From the NCBI GenBank assembly GCA_902362865.1, contig CABIYE010000004.1, positions 109,977 to 173,976 of the forward strand: a stretch of DNA of 64,000 bases, written 5' to 3'. The translations under genes and the position numbers were made by a program. The DNA comes from Clostridiaceae bacterium. Lineage in GTDB: Bacteria > Bacillota > Clostridia > Lachnospirales > Lachnospiraceae. The notes under the pieces were generated by a model. It saw only the letters and a program-made list of their open reading frames with translations, was not told the DNA's origin and ran no database searches. Of the stretch, positions 26,095-34,569 are shown one piece after another; within the stretch, counting starts at the first letter, position 1; each line of letters opens with the position of its first letter.

Positions 26095-27531
26095 ATGACA
26101 TTATATCAGAGACTGAATGAGTACAGTGAATCGGACTATTACGGATTCCATATGCCGGGACATAAGAGGAACCGGAATCTTATGGGCAATGGATTACCGT
26201 ACAGCATTGATATTACAGAGATTGAAGGATTTGACGATCTGCATCATGCGGCGAATGTGCTGAAAGAGGCGCAGGAGAGAGCAGCCAGAGTGTATGGAGC
26301 GCAGGAGAGCCATTTCCTTATCAATGGAAGTACAGCAGGAATATTGAGTGCGGTTCTTGGAAATACACAGAGGGGGGATGCGGTGCTTGTGGCAAGGAAC
26401 TGCCACAAGTCCGTGTACCACGGGATTTATTTGAATGACTTGAAGCCGTACTATCTGTACCCGGAGTTCAGGCAGGATATTGAATTAAACACAGGAATTT
26501 CCGTAAGCGCAGTGAAAACTGCGCTTAAAGAGCATTCAGAGATTCGGGCGGTTATTATCGTATCCCCTACCTATGACGGCGTTCTGTCGGATGTCCGGGG
26601 AATTGCACAGGCAGTTCACGAGAAAGGGATTCCGCTGATTGTGGATGAGGCTCACGGCGCCCACTTCGGATTTCATCCGTATTTCCCGGAAAATGCGCTC
26701 GCGAAGGGAGCTGATGTGGTAATACACAGCGTCCATAAGACACTTCCTGCCCTGACCCAGTCAGCGCTGCTCCATATGCAGGGTTCTTATGCGAACCGCA
26801 GAAAAGTGCGTAAATATCTGGATATGTTGCAATCCAGCAGTCCATCCTATATACTGATGGCAGGGATTGATGCTTGTATGGATATGCTGGAGAACCGCAG
26901 AGAGGAAGTATTTGACCCTTATGTGGACAGGTTGAAAGCGCTGCGGGAATCTCTGAGGGAGCTAAAAGCACTGCGGCTGATCGAAACGGAGGGGGAGACT
27001 TACGACCCGTCTAAATTGCTGATTTCCGCAGGGGATACGGGACTTAGCGGCAGGCAGCTTTACAGGAAATTGTTGGAAGAGTATCATCTTCAGATGGAGA
27101 TGGCGGCAGGCAGCTACGTGCTTGCCATGACGGCAGTAGGGGATACAAAAGAAGGATTTGACAGGCTGAGAGATGCTTTGTTTGCCATTGACGCTCAGGT
27201 TTTGGAGGGAAGATGGAAGGATATGCCGATAAGGAAGCGCGTATGCGGGAGACTTCCGGCGGCGGAGATGGTCTATACCAGCTATGAATTGGAAGCGCTT
27301 TTGGAAAATGCAAAGGCGCACGGTGTGCAGTTTGTTCCGTGGCAGAAAGCGGCGGGATATATTTCCACGGAGTATGCATATCTTTATCCGCCGGGGATTC
27401 CGTTGATTGTCCCGGGCGAACGGATTACAGAAGAAATTGCAGATATGTGTGCTGCTTATCATACTCTTGGATTTACCATTGAGGGATTAAAAGGAGAAGA
27501 AGGATACATTGAGGTTTTAGAAAATGGGTAG
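26095..27531 (+). CDS. Orn/Lys/Arg-type PLP decarboxylase
   Basis: 478 residues. FHMPGHKR at residue 18, GSTAGILSAV, the PLP aspartate in VDEAHGAHFGF (about 183), and the Schiff-base lysine in HSVHKTLPALTQSA (about 206) follow the fold-I basic amino acid decarboxylase pattern. The length matches the short clostridial form lacking the N-terminal wing domain. Product could be cadaverine, putrescine or agmatine; sequence alone does not decide. It overlaps the next gene by 8 bp. Confidence 0.9.
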   Translation: MTLYQRLNEYSESDYYGFHMPGHKRNRNLMGNGLPYSIDITEIEGFDDLHHAANVLKEAQERAARVYGAQESHFLINGSTAGILSAVLGNTQRGDAVLVARNCHKSVYHGIYLNDLKPYYLYPEFRQDIELNTGISVSAVKTALKEHSEIRAVIIVSPTYDGVLSDVRGIAQAVHEKGIPLIVDEAHGAHFGFHPYFPENALAKGADVVIHSVHKTLPALTQSALLHMQGSYANRRKVRKYLDMLQSSSPSYILMAGIDACMDMLENRREEVFDPYVDRLKALRESLRELKALRLIETEGETYDPSKLLISAGDTGLSGRQLYRKLLEEYHLQMEMAAGSYVLAMTAVGDTKEGFDRLRDALFAIDAQVLEGRWKDMPIRKRVCGRLPAAEMVYTSYELEALLENAKAHGVQFVPWQKAAGYISTEYAYLYPPGIPLIVPGERITEEIADMCAAYHTLGFTIEGLKGEEGYIEVLENG

Positions 27532-28111
27532 AATATATTATATCATGGGAAAAAGTTCGGCGGGGAAGGATACCTTGTTTCGGGAGATCAGGCACCGTCT
27601 GCCGGAGCTTCGAACCGTAATCCCTTATACGACCCGCCCGATCCGTGAGGGCGAAGAGAACGGAAGAGAGTATCATTTTGTAGAAGAAAGCCGTCTGGCA
27701 GAGCTTGAGGCGGCAGGCAGAGTGATTGAGATGCGCGCCTATCATACGGTGCACGGTGTCTGGAAATATTTTACGGTGGATGATGGGCAGATTGATGTCC
27801 GGACTGCGGATTATCTGATGATAGGAACGCTGGAGTCCTATGAGAAAATGAGAGAATATTACGGCGCGGAATCTTTGGCGCCGATTTATATAGAGGTGGA
27901 AGCCGGAGAACGGCTGTCCCGGGCGCTTGGGAGGGAGCGGATGCAGAGGTCGCCCAAGTACGGGGAGATGTGCAGAAGATTTCTTGCGGATGAGAAAGAT
28001 TTTGCAGAAGAAAATCTGCACCGCCTGGGAATCACAAGAAGATTTATAAATGATGACAAAGAACAATGCTTAGAAGAGATTATCGAGGTAATACACAATG
28101 GGAAGCTTTAA
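27524..28111 (+). CDS. Guanylate-kinase-like protein
   Basis: 195 residues. P-loop GKSSAGKDTLF (residues 9-19) is followed by TVIPYTTRPIREGEENGREYHF, the guanylate-binding segment. The expected lid is replaced by a shorter, Arg/Glu-rich region. The Lys-Ser-Ser-Ala-Gly-Lys-Asp loop is unlike the usual GPSGVGKST, so it is a paralogue of Gmk and may act on another nucleotide or regulate. It overlaps both neighbours, in an operon from 26095 to 32572. Confidence 0.8.
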   Translation: MGRIYYIMGKSSAGKDTLFREIRHRLPELRTVIPYTTRPIREGEENGREYHFVEESRLAELEAAGRVIEMRAYHTVHGVWKYFTVDDGQIDVRTADYLMIGTLESYEKMREYYGAESLAPIYIEVEAGERLSRALGRERMQRSPKYGEMCRRFLADEKDFAEENLHRLGITRRFINDDKEQCLEEIIEVIHNGKL

Positions 28112-29087
28112 AGACGTGGTAGGACACAAAGACATAATTAATTATATAAGGAATGCAGTCAGTGAAGATAAGGTCTCACATGCTTATATCCTGAATGGCG
28201 AGCGGGGTTCCGGCAAGAAGATGCTGGCAAATCTTTTCGCTTCGACGCTTCAGTGTGAGAAGGGCGGACCTGACCCGTGCAATGAATGTCATTCCTGTAA
28301 GCAGGCAGAGAGTGGCAACCATCCGGATATTATCCATGTAACCCACGAAAAGCCGAATACAATTAGTGTGGAAGACGTCAGGACGCAGGTCAATAATGAT
28401 ATTATGATTAAGCCCTATCAGGGGCCTTATAAGATTTATATTATCAGTGAGGCGGATCTGATGACGCCCCAGGCACAGAACGCCCTCCTTAAAACGATTG
28501 AAGAACCGCCGGAGTACGCGGTGATTTTCCTGCTGACGGAGAATGCCCAGATGCTGCTTCCTACCATTACTTCCAGGTGTGTGATGCTGAAGCTGCGCAA
28601 TATTAAGGATACGCTGATTAAGAAGTATCTGATGGAGACTGTAAAAGTGCCGGATTATAAGGCGGACATGTGTACCGCATTTGCCCAGGGAAATATGGGA
28701 CGGGCAATTATGCTGGCAAATTCGGAGCATTTTAATGAAATCCGTGAGGAAGCCGTGCAGCTTCTGAAATATATCGATGAGATGGATCTGAATGAGGTTG
28801 TGAAGGCGATTAAACGGATTAGCGCATATAAATTGGAGATTAACGATTATCTGGATATTATTATGATATGGTATCGGGATGTACTTATTTATAAGGCGAC
28901 ACAGGATGTTACAAAGGTAGTTTTTAAAGATCAGCTGTCCTGCATTAAGGCAAGGGCAAGGAAGAGCTCTTATGAAGGGATCGAGAAAATTTTAGAAAGT
29001 CTTGAGAAAGCGAAGAGCAGACTGAAGGCAAATGTTAATTTTGATTTGGTAATGGAGCTTTTGCTGCTGACGATAAAGGAGAATTAG
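28098..29087 (+). CDS. holB: DNA polymerase III subunit delta'
   Basis: 329 residues. AAA+ fold with HAYILNGERGSGKKML as P-loop region, four cysteines in CEKGGPDPCNECHSC (zinc site), and QNALLKTIEEPPEYAVIFLLTENAQMLLPTITSRC, the sensor-1/arginine region of clamp loader subunits. It is part of the clamp loader that places the beta clamp on DNA. Neighbour ricT follows by 4 bp, the usual Firmicutes order. Confidence 0.93.
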   Translation: MGSFKDVVGHKDIINYIRNAVSEDKVSHAYILNGERGSGKKMLANLFASTLQCEKGGPDPCNECHSCKQAESGNHPDIIHVTHEKPNTISVEDVRTQVNNDIMIKPYQGPYKIYIISEADLMTPQAQNALLKTIEEPPEYAVIFLLTENAQMLLPTITSRCVMLKLRNIKDTLIKKYLMETVKVPDYKADMCTAFAQGNMGRAIMLANSEHFNEIREEAVQLLKYIDEMDLNEVVKAIKRISAYKLEINDYLDIIMIWYRDVLIYKATQDVTKVVFKDQLSCIKARARKSSYEGIEKILESLEKAKSRLKANVNFDLVMELLLLTIKEN

Positions 29088-29091
29088 AAAT

Positions 29092-30003
29092 ATGACAGAG
29101 GTAATAGGAGTAAGATTCCGTCCCGCGGGCAAGATATATTTTTTTTCACCGGGGAAGTTAAAAATCGGGACGGGCGACCATGTGATTGTAGAGACTGCCA
29201 GGGGCGTGGAGTATGGAACTGTGGTGACAGGACCTAAGATGGTGGAAGACGACAAGATTATGCAGCCGTTGAAGCCGGTTATCCGTATTGCGACACCTGA
29301 AGATGTGAAGAAGGAAGCGAAGAACAAGTCGAAAGAGAAGGAAGCGTTTGAAATCTGCCTGGAGAAAATACGTAAGCATGGGCTGGAAATGAAGCTGATT
29401 GATGCAGAGTATACTTTTGATAATAATAAGGTATTGTTTTATTTTACTGCAGATGGGCGGATTGATTTCCGGGAACTGGTAAAAGATCTGGCAAGCGTGT
29501 TCCGCACAAGAATTGAGCTGCGCCAGATCGGCGTGCGGGATGAGACAAAAATCAGAGGCGGCATCGGCATCTGCGGGCGTCCGCTGTGCTGCCATACGTA
29601 TCTGACAGAATTTGCCCCGGTATCGATTAAGATGGCAAAGGAGCAGAATATGTCCCTGAACCCTACAAAAATATCGGGTGTGTGCGGAAGATTGATGTGT
29701 TGTCTGACTAACGAAGAAGAGACTTATGAAGAGCTGAACAGTCGTCTGCCGTCTATAGGCGACAGTGTGACGACACCGGAGAAACTTCATGGAGACGTGC
29801 AGTCAGTGAATGTCCTGCGCCAGCTTGTGAAGGTAATTGTTACGCTGGATAATGACGAGAAGGAAATCCGGGAGTACAAAGTGAGTGAGCTGCGGTTTAA
29901 GCCCCGCAGGAAGAAGAAGGATATCCGGCTGTCAAAAGAAGAATTCCAGGAGCTTAAAGCGCTGGAGGAAAAGAATGGAGCGTCCAGATTAGATGATGAA
30001 TAG
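29092..30003 (+). CDS. ricT: PSP1-domain protein RicT (YaaT)
   Basis: 303 residues. PSP1 core with GIGICGRPLCCHTYL (about 162) and SGVCGRLMCCLTNEEETY (about 200), the cysteine pairs that hold an iron-sulfur cluster in the Bacillus Ric complex. The C-terminal third is basic. In Bacillus, RicT with RicA and RicF aids RNase Y-dependent mRNA maturation; the partner genes are not in the window. Confidence 0.92.
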   Translation: MTEVIGVRFRPAGKIYFFSPGKLKIGTGDHVIVETARGVEYGTVVTGPKMVEDDKIMQPLKPVIRIATPEDVKKEAKNKSKEKEAFEICLEKIRKHGLEMKLIDAEYTFDNNKVLFYFTADGRIDFRELVKDLASVFRTRIELRQIGVRDETKIRGGIGICGRPLCCHTYLTEFAPVSIKMAKEQNMSLNPTKISGVCGRLMCCLTNEEETYEELNSRLPSIGDSVTTPEKLHGDVQSVNVLRQLVKVIVTLDNDEKEIREYKVSELRFKPRRKKKDIRLSKEEFQELKALEEKNGASRLDDE

Positions 30004-30736
30004 GTTAAAGGAAGGCGAGCGGCTGGATGACCTGCAGGTGAAAGGTTATGAAATCATTCAGCATCCGGGACGTTTCTGCTTTGGGATGGATGCGGTGTTG
30101 CTGTCATCATTTGCAAAGGTGAAGAGAAGGGAGCGGGCGCTTGATCTTGGATGCGGGACAGGGATTCTGCCTATATTACTGGAGGCGAAGAATGAAGGCA
30201 GCTATTATGCCGGGTTGGAGATTCAGGAAGAAAGCGCGGACATGGCGCGGCGGAGCATTTGCCATAATCGACTGGAAAATAAGATTGAGATTATAACGGG
30301 GGATATTAAAGAGGCGGCTAAAATTTTCGGTGCGGCCTCTTTTGAGGTTATTACTTCCAATCCGCCCTATATGATTGAAGAACACGGATTGAAAAATGAG
30401 ATGGATACGCAATATATTGCAAGGCATGAGGTGCTTTGTACGCTGGAGGACATTCTGCGGGAGAGTGCAAAGATTCTGAAGCCAAAGGGCAGGTTTTATA
30501 TGGTGCACCGCCCTTTTCGCCTGGCGGAAATTCTGGCGGGTATGAATCGGCATGGAATAGAACCTAAACGGATGCGCCTGGTATATCCTTATGTGGATAA
30601 AGAGCCGAATATGGTGCTGGTAGAGGGAATGAGAGGAGCCAGGCCGCGGATGACGGTGGAGCCGCCGCTGGTTGTGTATGAGAAGGATGGAAGTTACACG
30701 CGGGAGCTGCTTCGTATGTATGGGAGGAATTTATAA
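29993..30736 (+). CDS. tRNA1(Val) A37 N6-methyltransferase-like protein
   Basis: 247 residues. SAM site LDLGCGTGILPILLEAK (about residue 48) and the N6-adenine methyltransferase motif NPPYM (about 123) are clear. The N-terminus (ERLDDLQVKGYEIIQHPGRFCFGMDAVLLSSF) matches the TrmN6/YfiC group that follows ricT in Firmicutes. It starts inside the end of ricT. tRNA target assignment is by family and position. Confidence 0.9.
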   Translation: MMNRLKEGERLDDLQVKGYEIIQHPGRFCFGMDAVLLSSFAKVKRRERALDLGCGTGILPILLEAKNEGSYYAGLEIQEESADMARRSICHNRLENKIEIITGDIKEAAKIFGAASFEVITSNPPYMIEEHGLKNEMDTQYIARHEVLCTLEDILRESAKILKPKGRFYMVHRPFRLAEILAGMNRHGIEPKRMRLVYPYVDKEPNMVLVEGMRGARPRMTVEPPLVVYEKDGSYTRELLRMYGRNL

Positions 30737-31590
30737 TGGCAGGAACATTGTATTTATGCGCGACGCCTATTGGCAATCTGGAAGATATGACGCTGCGGGC
30801 CATACGGATTTTGCGGGAAGCAGATTTGATTGCAGCAGAGGATACCCGCAACAGCATTAAGCTTTTGAATCATTTTGAAATCAAAACTCCTATGACCAGC
30901 TATCATGAGTATAATAAGATAGAGAAAGGGCGTAAGCTGGTGGAACGGCTTTTATCCGGTGAGAATATTGCTCTGATTACCGATGCGGGGATGCCCGGGA
31001 TTTCTGATCCGGGAGAAGAACTGGTGAAAATGTGTTATGATGCAGGGGTGGCGGTTACGGCGGTTCCGGGGGCGTCGGCATGTATTACGGCGCTGGTCCT
31101 TTCCGGGTTGTCCACAAGGAGATTTGCATTTGAAGCATTTCTCCCGGCTGAGAAAAAAGAACGAAAAAGCATATTGACGGAGCTTAAGGATGAGACAAGG
31201 ACTATGATTATTTACGAAGCTCCGCATCGGCTTTTAAGGACGCTGGAGGAACTGTATGAGACGATGGGGGAACGGAAGATTACCGTATGCAGGGAGCTTA
31301 CCAAGAGACATGAGACTGCATTTACCACAACATTAAAAGAAGCTTGCAGTTACTACCGTGCACAGGAGCCTAAGGGCGAATGTGTGCTTGTGATCGAGGG
31401 AAAGAGCAGACAGGAGCTTAAAGAAGAGGCGCAGGCAAGGTGGGACGATATGTCTGTCAAAGAGCATATGGAATATTACGAAAGCCAGGGCATCGGGCGG
31501 AAAGAGGCGATGAAGCTGGTGGCGAAGGACCGGGGCGCAGGCAAGAGGGATATCTATAAAGCGCTGCTTGAACAGCGGGAGGAAGAGTGA
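30736..31590 (+). CDS. rsmI: 16S rRNA 2'-O-methyltransferase RsmI
   Basis: 284 residues, full length. LYLCATPIGNLEDMTLRAIRIL, AEDTRNS, ALITDAGMPGISDPG, VTAVPGASA and FEAFLP are the conserved blocks of RsmI, which methylates the ribose of C1402 in 16S rRNA. It starts on the stop base of the methyltransferase gene before it. Confidence 0.95.
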   Translation: MAGTLYLCATPIGNLEDMTLRAIRILREADLIAAEDTRNSIKLLNHFEIKTPMTSYHEYNKIEKGRKLVERLLSGENIALITDAGMPGISDPGEELVKMCYDAGVAVTAVPGASACITALVLSGLSTRRFAFEAFLPAEKKERKSILTELKDETRTMIIYEAPHRLLRTLEELYETMGERKITVCRELTKRHETAFTTTLKEACSYYRAQEPKGECVLVIEGKSRQELKEEAQARWDDMSVKEHMEYYESQGIGRKEAMKLVAKDRGAGKRDIYKALLEQREEE

Positions 31591-31591
31591 A

Positions 31592-32572
31592 ATGGCAAGT
31601 GTATCACTAAGGCATATTAATAAGGTTTATCCAAATGGATTTGAAGCGGTGAAGGATTTTAACCTTGAGATTGAAGAGAAAGAATTTATCGTATTTGTAG
31701 GGCCGTCAGGCTGTGGGAAATCCACGACTCTTCGTATGATTGCCGGCCTGGAGGATATTTCTTCCGGTGAGCTTAGAATTGGGGGCAAGGTGGTAAATGA
31801 TACGGAGCCAAAGGATAGGGATATCGCGATGATTTTTCAGAATTATGCTCTGTATCAGCGCATGACGGTATATGAAAATATGGCATTCGGACTGAAGTTA
31901 AGGAAGACACCCAGAGATGAAATTGACAGGATGGTTCGCGAAGCGGCAAAAATCCTGGAACTGGAAGCCTTGTTGGATCGCAGACCCAAAGCACTCTCTG
32001 ACGGACAAAAACTGCGTGTTGCTATGGGACGGGCTATTGTCTGTGGACCGAAGGTCTTTTTGATAGGGGAGCCACCCTCAAATTTGGATGCGAAGCTTCG
32101 GCGGCAGATGCGTTTTGAACTTTTCAGGCTGCATCAGAGATTGGGAATGACAGTTATTTATGTAACAAATGATCCGGTAGAGGCTATGATGCTTGGGACA
32201 AGGGTTGTGGTTATGAATGGCGGTGTCCTGCAGCAGGCAGATACGCCGCAAATGCTGTGTGATTATCCCCGTAATCTGTTTGTGGCTGGTTTTGTCGGTT
32301 CGCCGCAGATGAATTTTGTGGATGCAGCATGTAAGGCTGCCGGCGGCAAATTGTATCTTACGGCAGGCTCTCTGGAACTTGAGATTCCGGTGGAGCAGGT
32401 AAAGAAGTTTACTGACGGCGGTTATGTTGGGAAAACGGTGGTGCTGGGAGTTCGCGGGGAGGATGCCGGCGCTACTTTGAAGGCGCTTACACAATCCCCG
32501 GAGGCTATGAAGAAAAAGATGATTCATATATTTGATAAGGAAACGGAGCTTGCCATTACAAGTTTGTCATAG
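31592..32572 (+). CDS. Orphan sugar-type ABC ATPase with altered catalytic motifs
   Basis: 326 residues from the ATG at 31592 (GGAGG upstream). It is homologous to the MsmK/UgpC ATPases shared by sugar transporters, with an intact Walker A GPSGCGKST (37-45) and Q-loop Gln83. The signature reads LSDGQ (Gly to Asp137). Walker B reads VFLIGEPPSNLD (the usual Asp is Gly159). The H-loop reads VTNDP (the usual His is Asn193). The usual LYPHM is LYQRM. The C-terminal regulatory domain is also short. No permease or binding protein is nearby. Nucleotide may bind but hydrolysis should be very weak, so a regulatory or competing role is plausible. Last gene of the operon. Confidence 0.85.
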   Translation: MASVSLRHINKVYPNGFEAVKDFNLEIEEKEFIVFVGPSGCGKSTTLRMIAGLEDISSGELRIGGKVVNDTEPKDRDIAMIFQNYALYQRMTVYENMAFGLKLRKTPRDEIDRMVREAAKILELEALLDRRPKALSDGQKLRVAMGRAIVCGPKVFLIGEPPSNLDAKLRRQMRFELFRLHQRLGMTVIYVTNDPVEAMMLGTRVVVMNGGVLQQADTPQMLCDYPRNLFVAGFVGSPQMNFVDAACKAAGGKLYLTAGSLELEIPVEQVKKFTDGGYVGKTVVLGVRGEDAGATLKALTQSPEAMKKKMIHIFDKETELAITSLS

Positions 32573-32601
32573 TAAAATAAAAATAGAAAAGAAAGTACAG
32601 A

Positions 32602-32630
32602 AAAGACGGCGTGGGATGCGCCGTCTTTTT
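32602..32630 (+). terminator. Terminator of the holB-rsmI-ABC operon
   Basis: AAGACGGCG-TGGGATG-CGCCGTCTT followed by TTT. Confidence 0.9.
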
Positions 32631-32720
32631 ATATGTAGTCGGGGAATGCAGCAGGGCTTTCAGAGGATTCGGGCTGTTATGGCTGAACGGATATATTTTG
32701 TGCGGTGATGGGCGTCTTAA

Positions 32721-33176
32721 TTGGCTGAACTGGAACAGGGAGTGAGGAGAGACATCGCTTACAACAAATGGCTGGCAGAACAACGATGGAAGCAATGGAA
32801 GAAAGAGGAAGAGCAGATTCTCAGAGAAGAGGGGGCAAGTGAGGAAACCATACAGAAGTTAAGAGAATATGATTGGGAAATGTTCAAACAAGAGAGGCGT
32901 TTTCTGGAAAGGCAGACGCCCATGGCAATGCATTCGGGAAGAGAGAGAATGCAAAGAGAAGAAATCTATGATGAAAAAGAACTGCTGGAGGCAATCGATC
33001 ATGAGGCGTTGTATGAAGTGGTAAAGAGCTTAGATTCCGTAAGCCGGGAAATCCTGGTTCTGAAGCTGCAACAGTACAATACAGCCGAAATTGCCAGGAA
33101 ATTAGGGATTACAGAAAAGGCGGTATACAGGCGGATGGACAGGATAAAAGAAAAAATTAAAAAAATTGTCGAATGA
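32721..33176 (+). CDS. Sigma-70 region 4-like helix-turn-helix protein
   Basis: 151 residues from a TTG; the start is uncertain, as no good ribosome site precedes it and a GTG at 32739 is an alternative. The N-terminal half is charged and helical. Residues 95-150 read EVVKSLDSVSREILVLKLQQYNTAEIARKLGITEKAVYRRMDRIKEKI, a sigma region 4/LuxR-type DNA-binding helix set. No region 2 is present, so it is probably a phage-like regulator rather than a complete sigma factor. Confidence 0.65.
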   Translation: MAELEQGVRRDIAYNKWLAEQRWKQWKKEEEQILREEGASEETIQKLREYDWEMFKQERRFLERQTPMAMHSGRERMQREEIYDEKELLEAIDHEALYEVVKSLDSVSREILVLKLQQYNTAEIARKLGITEKAVYRRMDRIKEKIKKIVE

Positions 33177-33315
33177 GAGGGGAAAAAAGCAGCTTCCCGA
33201 CGGCTAGTATATAAGAGGGATATTTTACACGTAACATCTGAGCTCTGAAATAGCCAAGCCTTGCGGCTGGCAGAGATCAGCAAACAACGGCAGACAGAAA
33301 GAGAGGAAAGGACTT

Positions 33316-33477
33316 ATGAAGAGAGATATTTTGATGATGGGGATACTGACTGTATTCGGCTGCTGGGGAGTGCATATCGGAAAGATAAATAGGGAAATCA
33401 GCAAATTTGACAGAGAAATGAAAGTCATGAAACAGGCACAAAATAGTTCCCACCAAAAGAAAAATATGATACAATGA
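33316..33477 (+). CDS. Short membrane-associated protein, 53 residues
   Basis: ATG follows GAGGAAAGG. The product begins MKRDILMMGILTVFGCWGVHIG, one N-terminal hydrophobic helix, and continues with a charged helical tail (KINREISKFDREMKVMKQA). It lies between the HTH gene and a structured RNA candidate. Function unknown; coding status rests on the start site and composition. Confidence 0.45.
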   Translation: MKRDILMMGILTVFGCWGVHIGKINREISKFDREMKVMKQAQNSSHQKKNMIQ

Positions 33478-33488
33478 GCGCATAGCGA

Positions 33489-33602
33489 CGAACGCAAATC
33501 CGGGGGAAGATGCGCTGTCTGCTTGCAGACGAGAGCATCTTCACAGGGATTTATGTGAGTGCAACGGACACCGAGGGAAGGGAGTTCCCGAGGTGGCGTT
33601 CG
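33489..33602 (+). ncRNA. Candidate three-way-junction RNA upstream of a coiled-coil gene
   Basis: The closing stem is CGAACGC (33489-33495) with GCGTTCG (33596-33602). Arm 1 is AAATCC with GGATTT (33496-33501, 33547-33552), topped by GAAGATGC with GCATCTTC (33506-33513, 33535-33542) and GTCTGC with GCAGAC. Arm 2 is CACC with GGTG (33569-33572, 33592-33595), topped by GGGAA with TTCCC. All arms abut with few unpaired bases. It ends 33 bp before the next gene start, so it may be a cis-acting leader or a separate RNA. I do not recognise the class. Confidence 0.6.
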
Positions 33603-33635
33603 GAGAAGGTAGGTAGTGAAAGAGGTGATGAAAGT

Positions 33636-34280
33636 ATGTTAGATGAAAAAGATGTGTTTATCATAAAAGATATTGTAGAAAGTGCAATTGAAAAGAATAA
33701 TTATATCCTGCGAGATGAGATGCGAGAGAATTCGGAGAATCTGAAGAAGGAACTACGCGAAGAGATGCGAGAGAATTCGGAGAATCTGAAGAAGGAACTA
33801 CGCGAAGAGATGCGGGAGAATTCGGAGAATCTGAAGAAGGAACTACGCGAAGAGATGCGAGAGAATTTGGAGAGCTTGAAGGAAGAACTACGCGGGGAGA
33901 TGCGGGAGAATTCGGAAGAACTACGCGGGGAGATGCGGGAGAATTCGGAAGAACTGCGCGGAGAGATGCGAGAGAATTCGGAGAATCTGAAGAAGGAACT
34001 GCGCGGAGAGATGCGAGAGAATTCGGAGAATCTGAAGACAGAGCTGCGTGGGGAGATTCATAGTGCAATTGAGGAGAATAACGAGTTGATTTTCGATGAA
34101 ATGGAGTGTTATTACCAGATGACACACAGAGAGCTCGAGGCATTAGACAAGAAGGTAACAGAGATTAGCGATTATTATCGGATTAGGAAACTGGAGGATT
34201 CCACCAGCGATAAGCTGCTGCGGCTATATGAACAGCAGCAAGAAGAAATAGAAGAAATAAAAAAACAGCTTGCAATGTAG
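33636..34280 (+). CDS. Coiled-coil protein built from 15-residue repeats
   Basis: 214 residues from the ATG at 33636 (GAGGTG site). After a short head (MLDEKDVFIIKDIVESAIEKN), residues 25-145 consist of near-identical repeats of EMRENSENLKKELRE (15 residues, 45 bp) and shortened 10-residue versions. The DNA units are nearly identical too, so copy number may change by slippage. The tail (LEALDKKVTEISDYYRIRKLEDST) is also helical. It probably forms a long coiled coil; role unknown. Confidence 0.75.
   Translation: MLDEKDVFIIKDIVESAIEKNNYILRDEMRENSENLKKELREEMRENSENLKKELREEMRENSENLKKELREEMRENLESLKEELRGEMRENSEELRGEMRENSEELRGEMRENSENLKKELRGEMRENSENLKTELRGEIHSAIEENNELIFDEMECYYQMTHRELEALDKKVTEISDYYRIRKLEDSTSDKLLRLYEQQQEEIEEIKKQLAM
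33717..34056 (+). repeat. 45-bp and 30-bp tandem repeats inside the coiled-coil gene
   Basis: Units contain GAGATGCGAGAGAATTCGG and lie at 45-bp spacing near 33717, 33762, 33807 and 33852, then at 30-bp spacing around 33897-33957 and again 45 bp. Differences between neighbouring units are one to a few bases. Confidence 0.8.
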
Positions 34281-34283
34281 CGG

Positions 34284-34312
34284 CACGCGGGACATTCTGT
34301 CCCGCGTGTTTT
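34284..34312 (+). terminator. Terminator of the coiled-coil gene
   Basis: CACGCGGGAC-ATTCT-GTCCCGCGTG followed by TTTT. Confidence 0.9.
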
Positions 34313-34329
34313 GATACTTATTATAGTAA

Positions 34330-34485
34330 CAGTTCAGCCCGCGCCATTCGCAAAACGCATCTACGATGCTTCTCCGCTGCTATGCAGCTATTTTTGCTCA
34401 TAAAATGGCGCTCCGCTCATAAGCCGGATTGTATGTTCATTCATGCAAGCATGATTCACCCACAATCCGGCTTATGGCTGAACTG
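34330..34485. repeat. Intergenic inverted-repeat element (156 bp)
   Basis: Terminal arms CAGTTCAGCC and GGCTGAACTG. Inside is a perfect 15-bp hairpin CATAAGCCGGATTGT (34418-34432) with ACAATCCGGCTTATG (34462-34476). No coding frame. A GGCTGAACTGG string also lies at 32722-32732. Confidence 0.6.
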
Positions 34486-34569
34486 ATATGTATGAATTCT
34501 AAGGTTACATTGACTTTTTATAGGATGCGTTATAAAATAACAGAAGCGAAGGCGACAGGAGGAGAAGCA

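Noticed and set aside
33661..34143. Long minus-strand frame opposite the coiled-coil gene (Ser/Pro/Leu-rich)
   Set aside because: It mirrors the repeat structure of the plus-strand gene, has no ribosome site, and the plus-strand gene has start, site and terminator.
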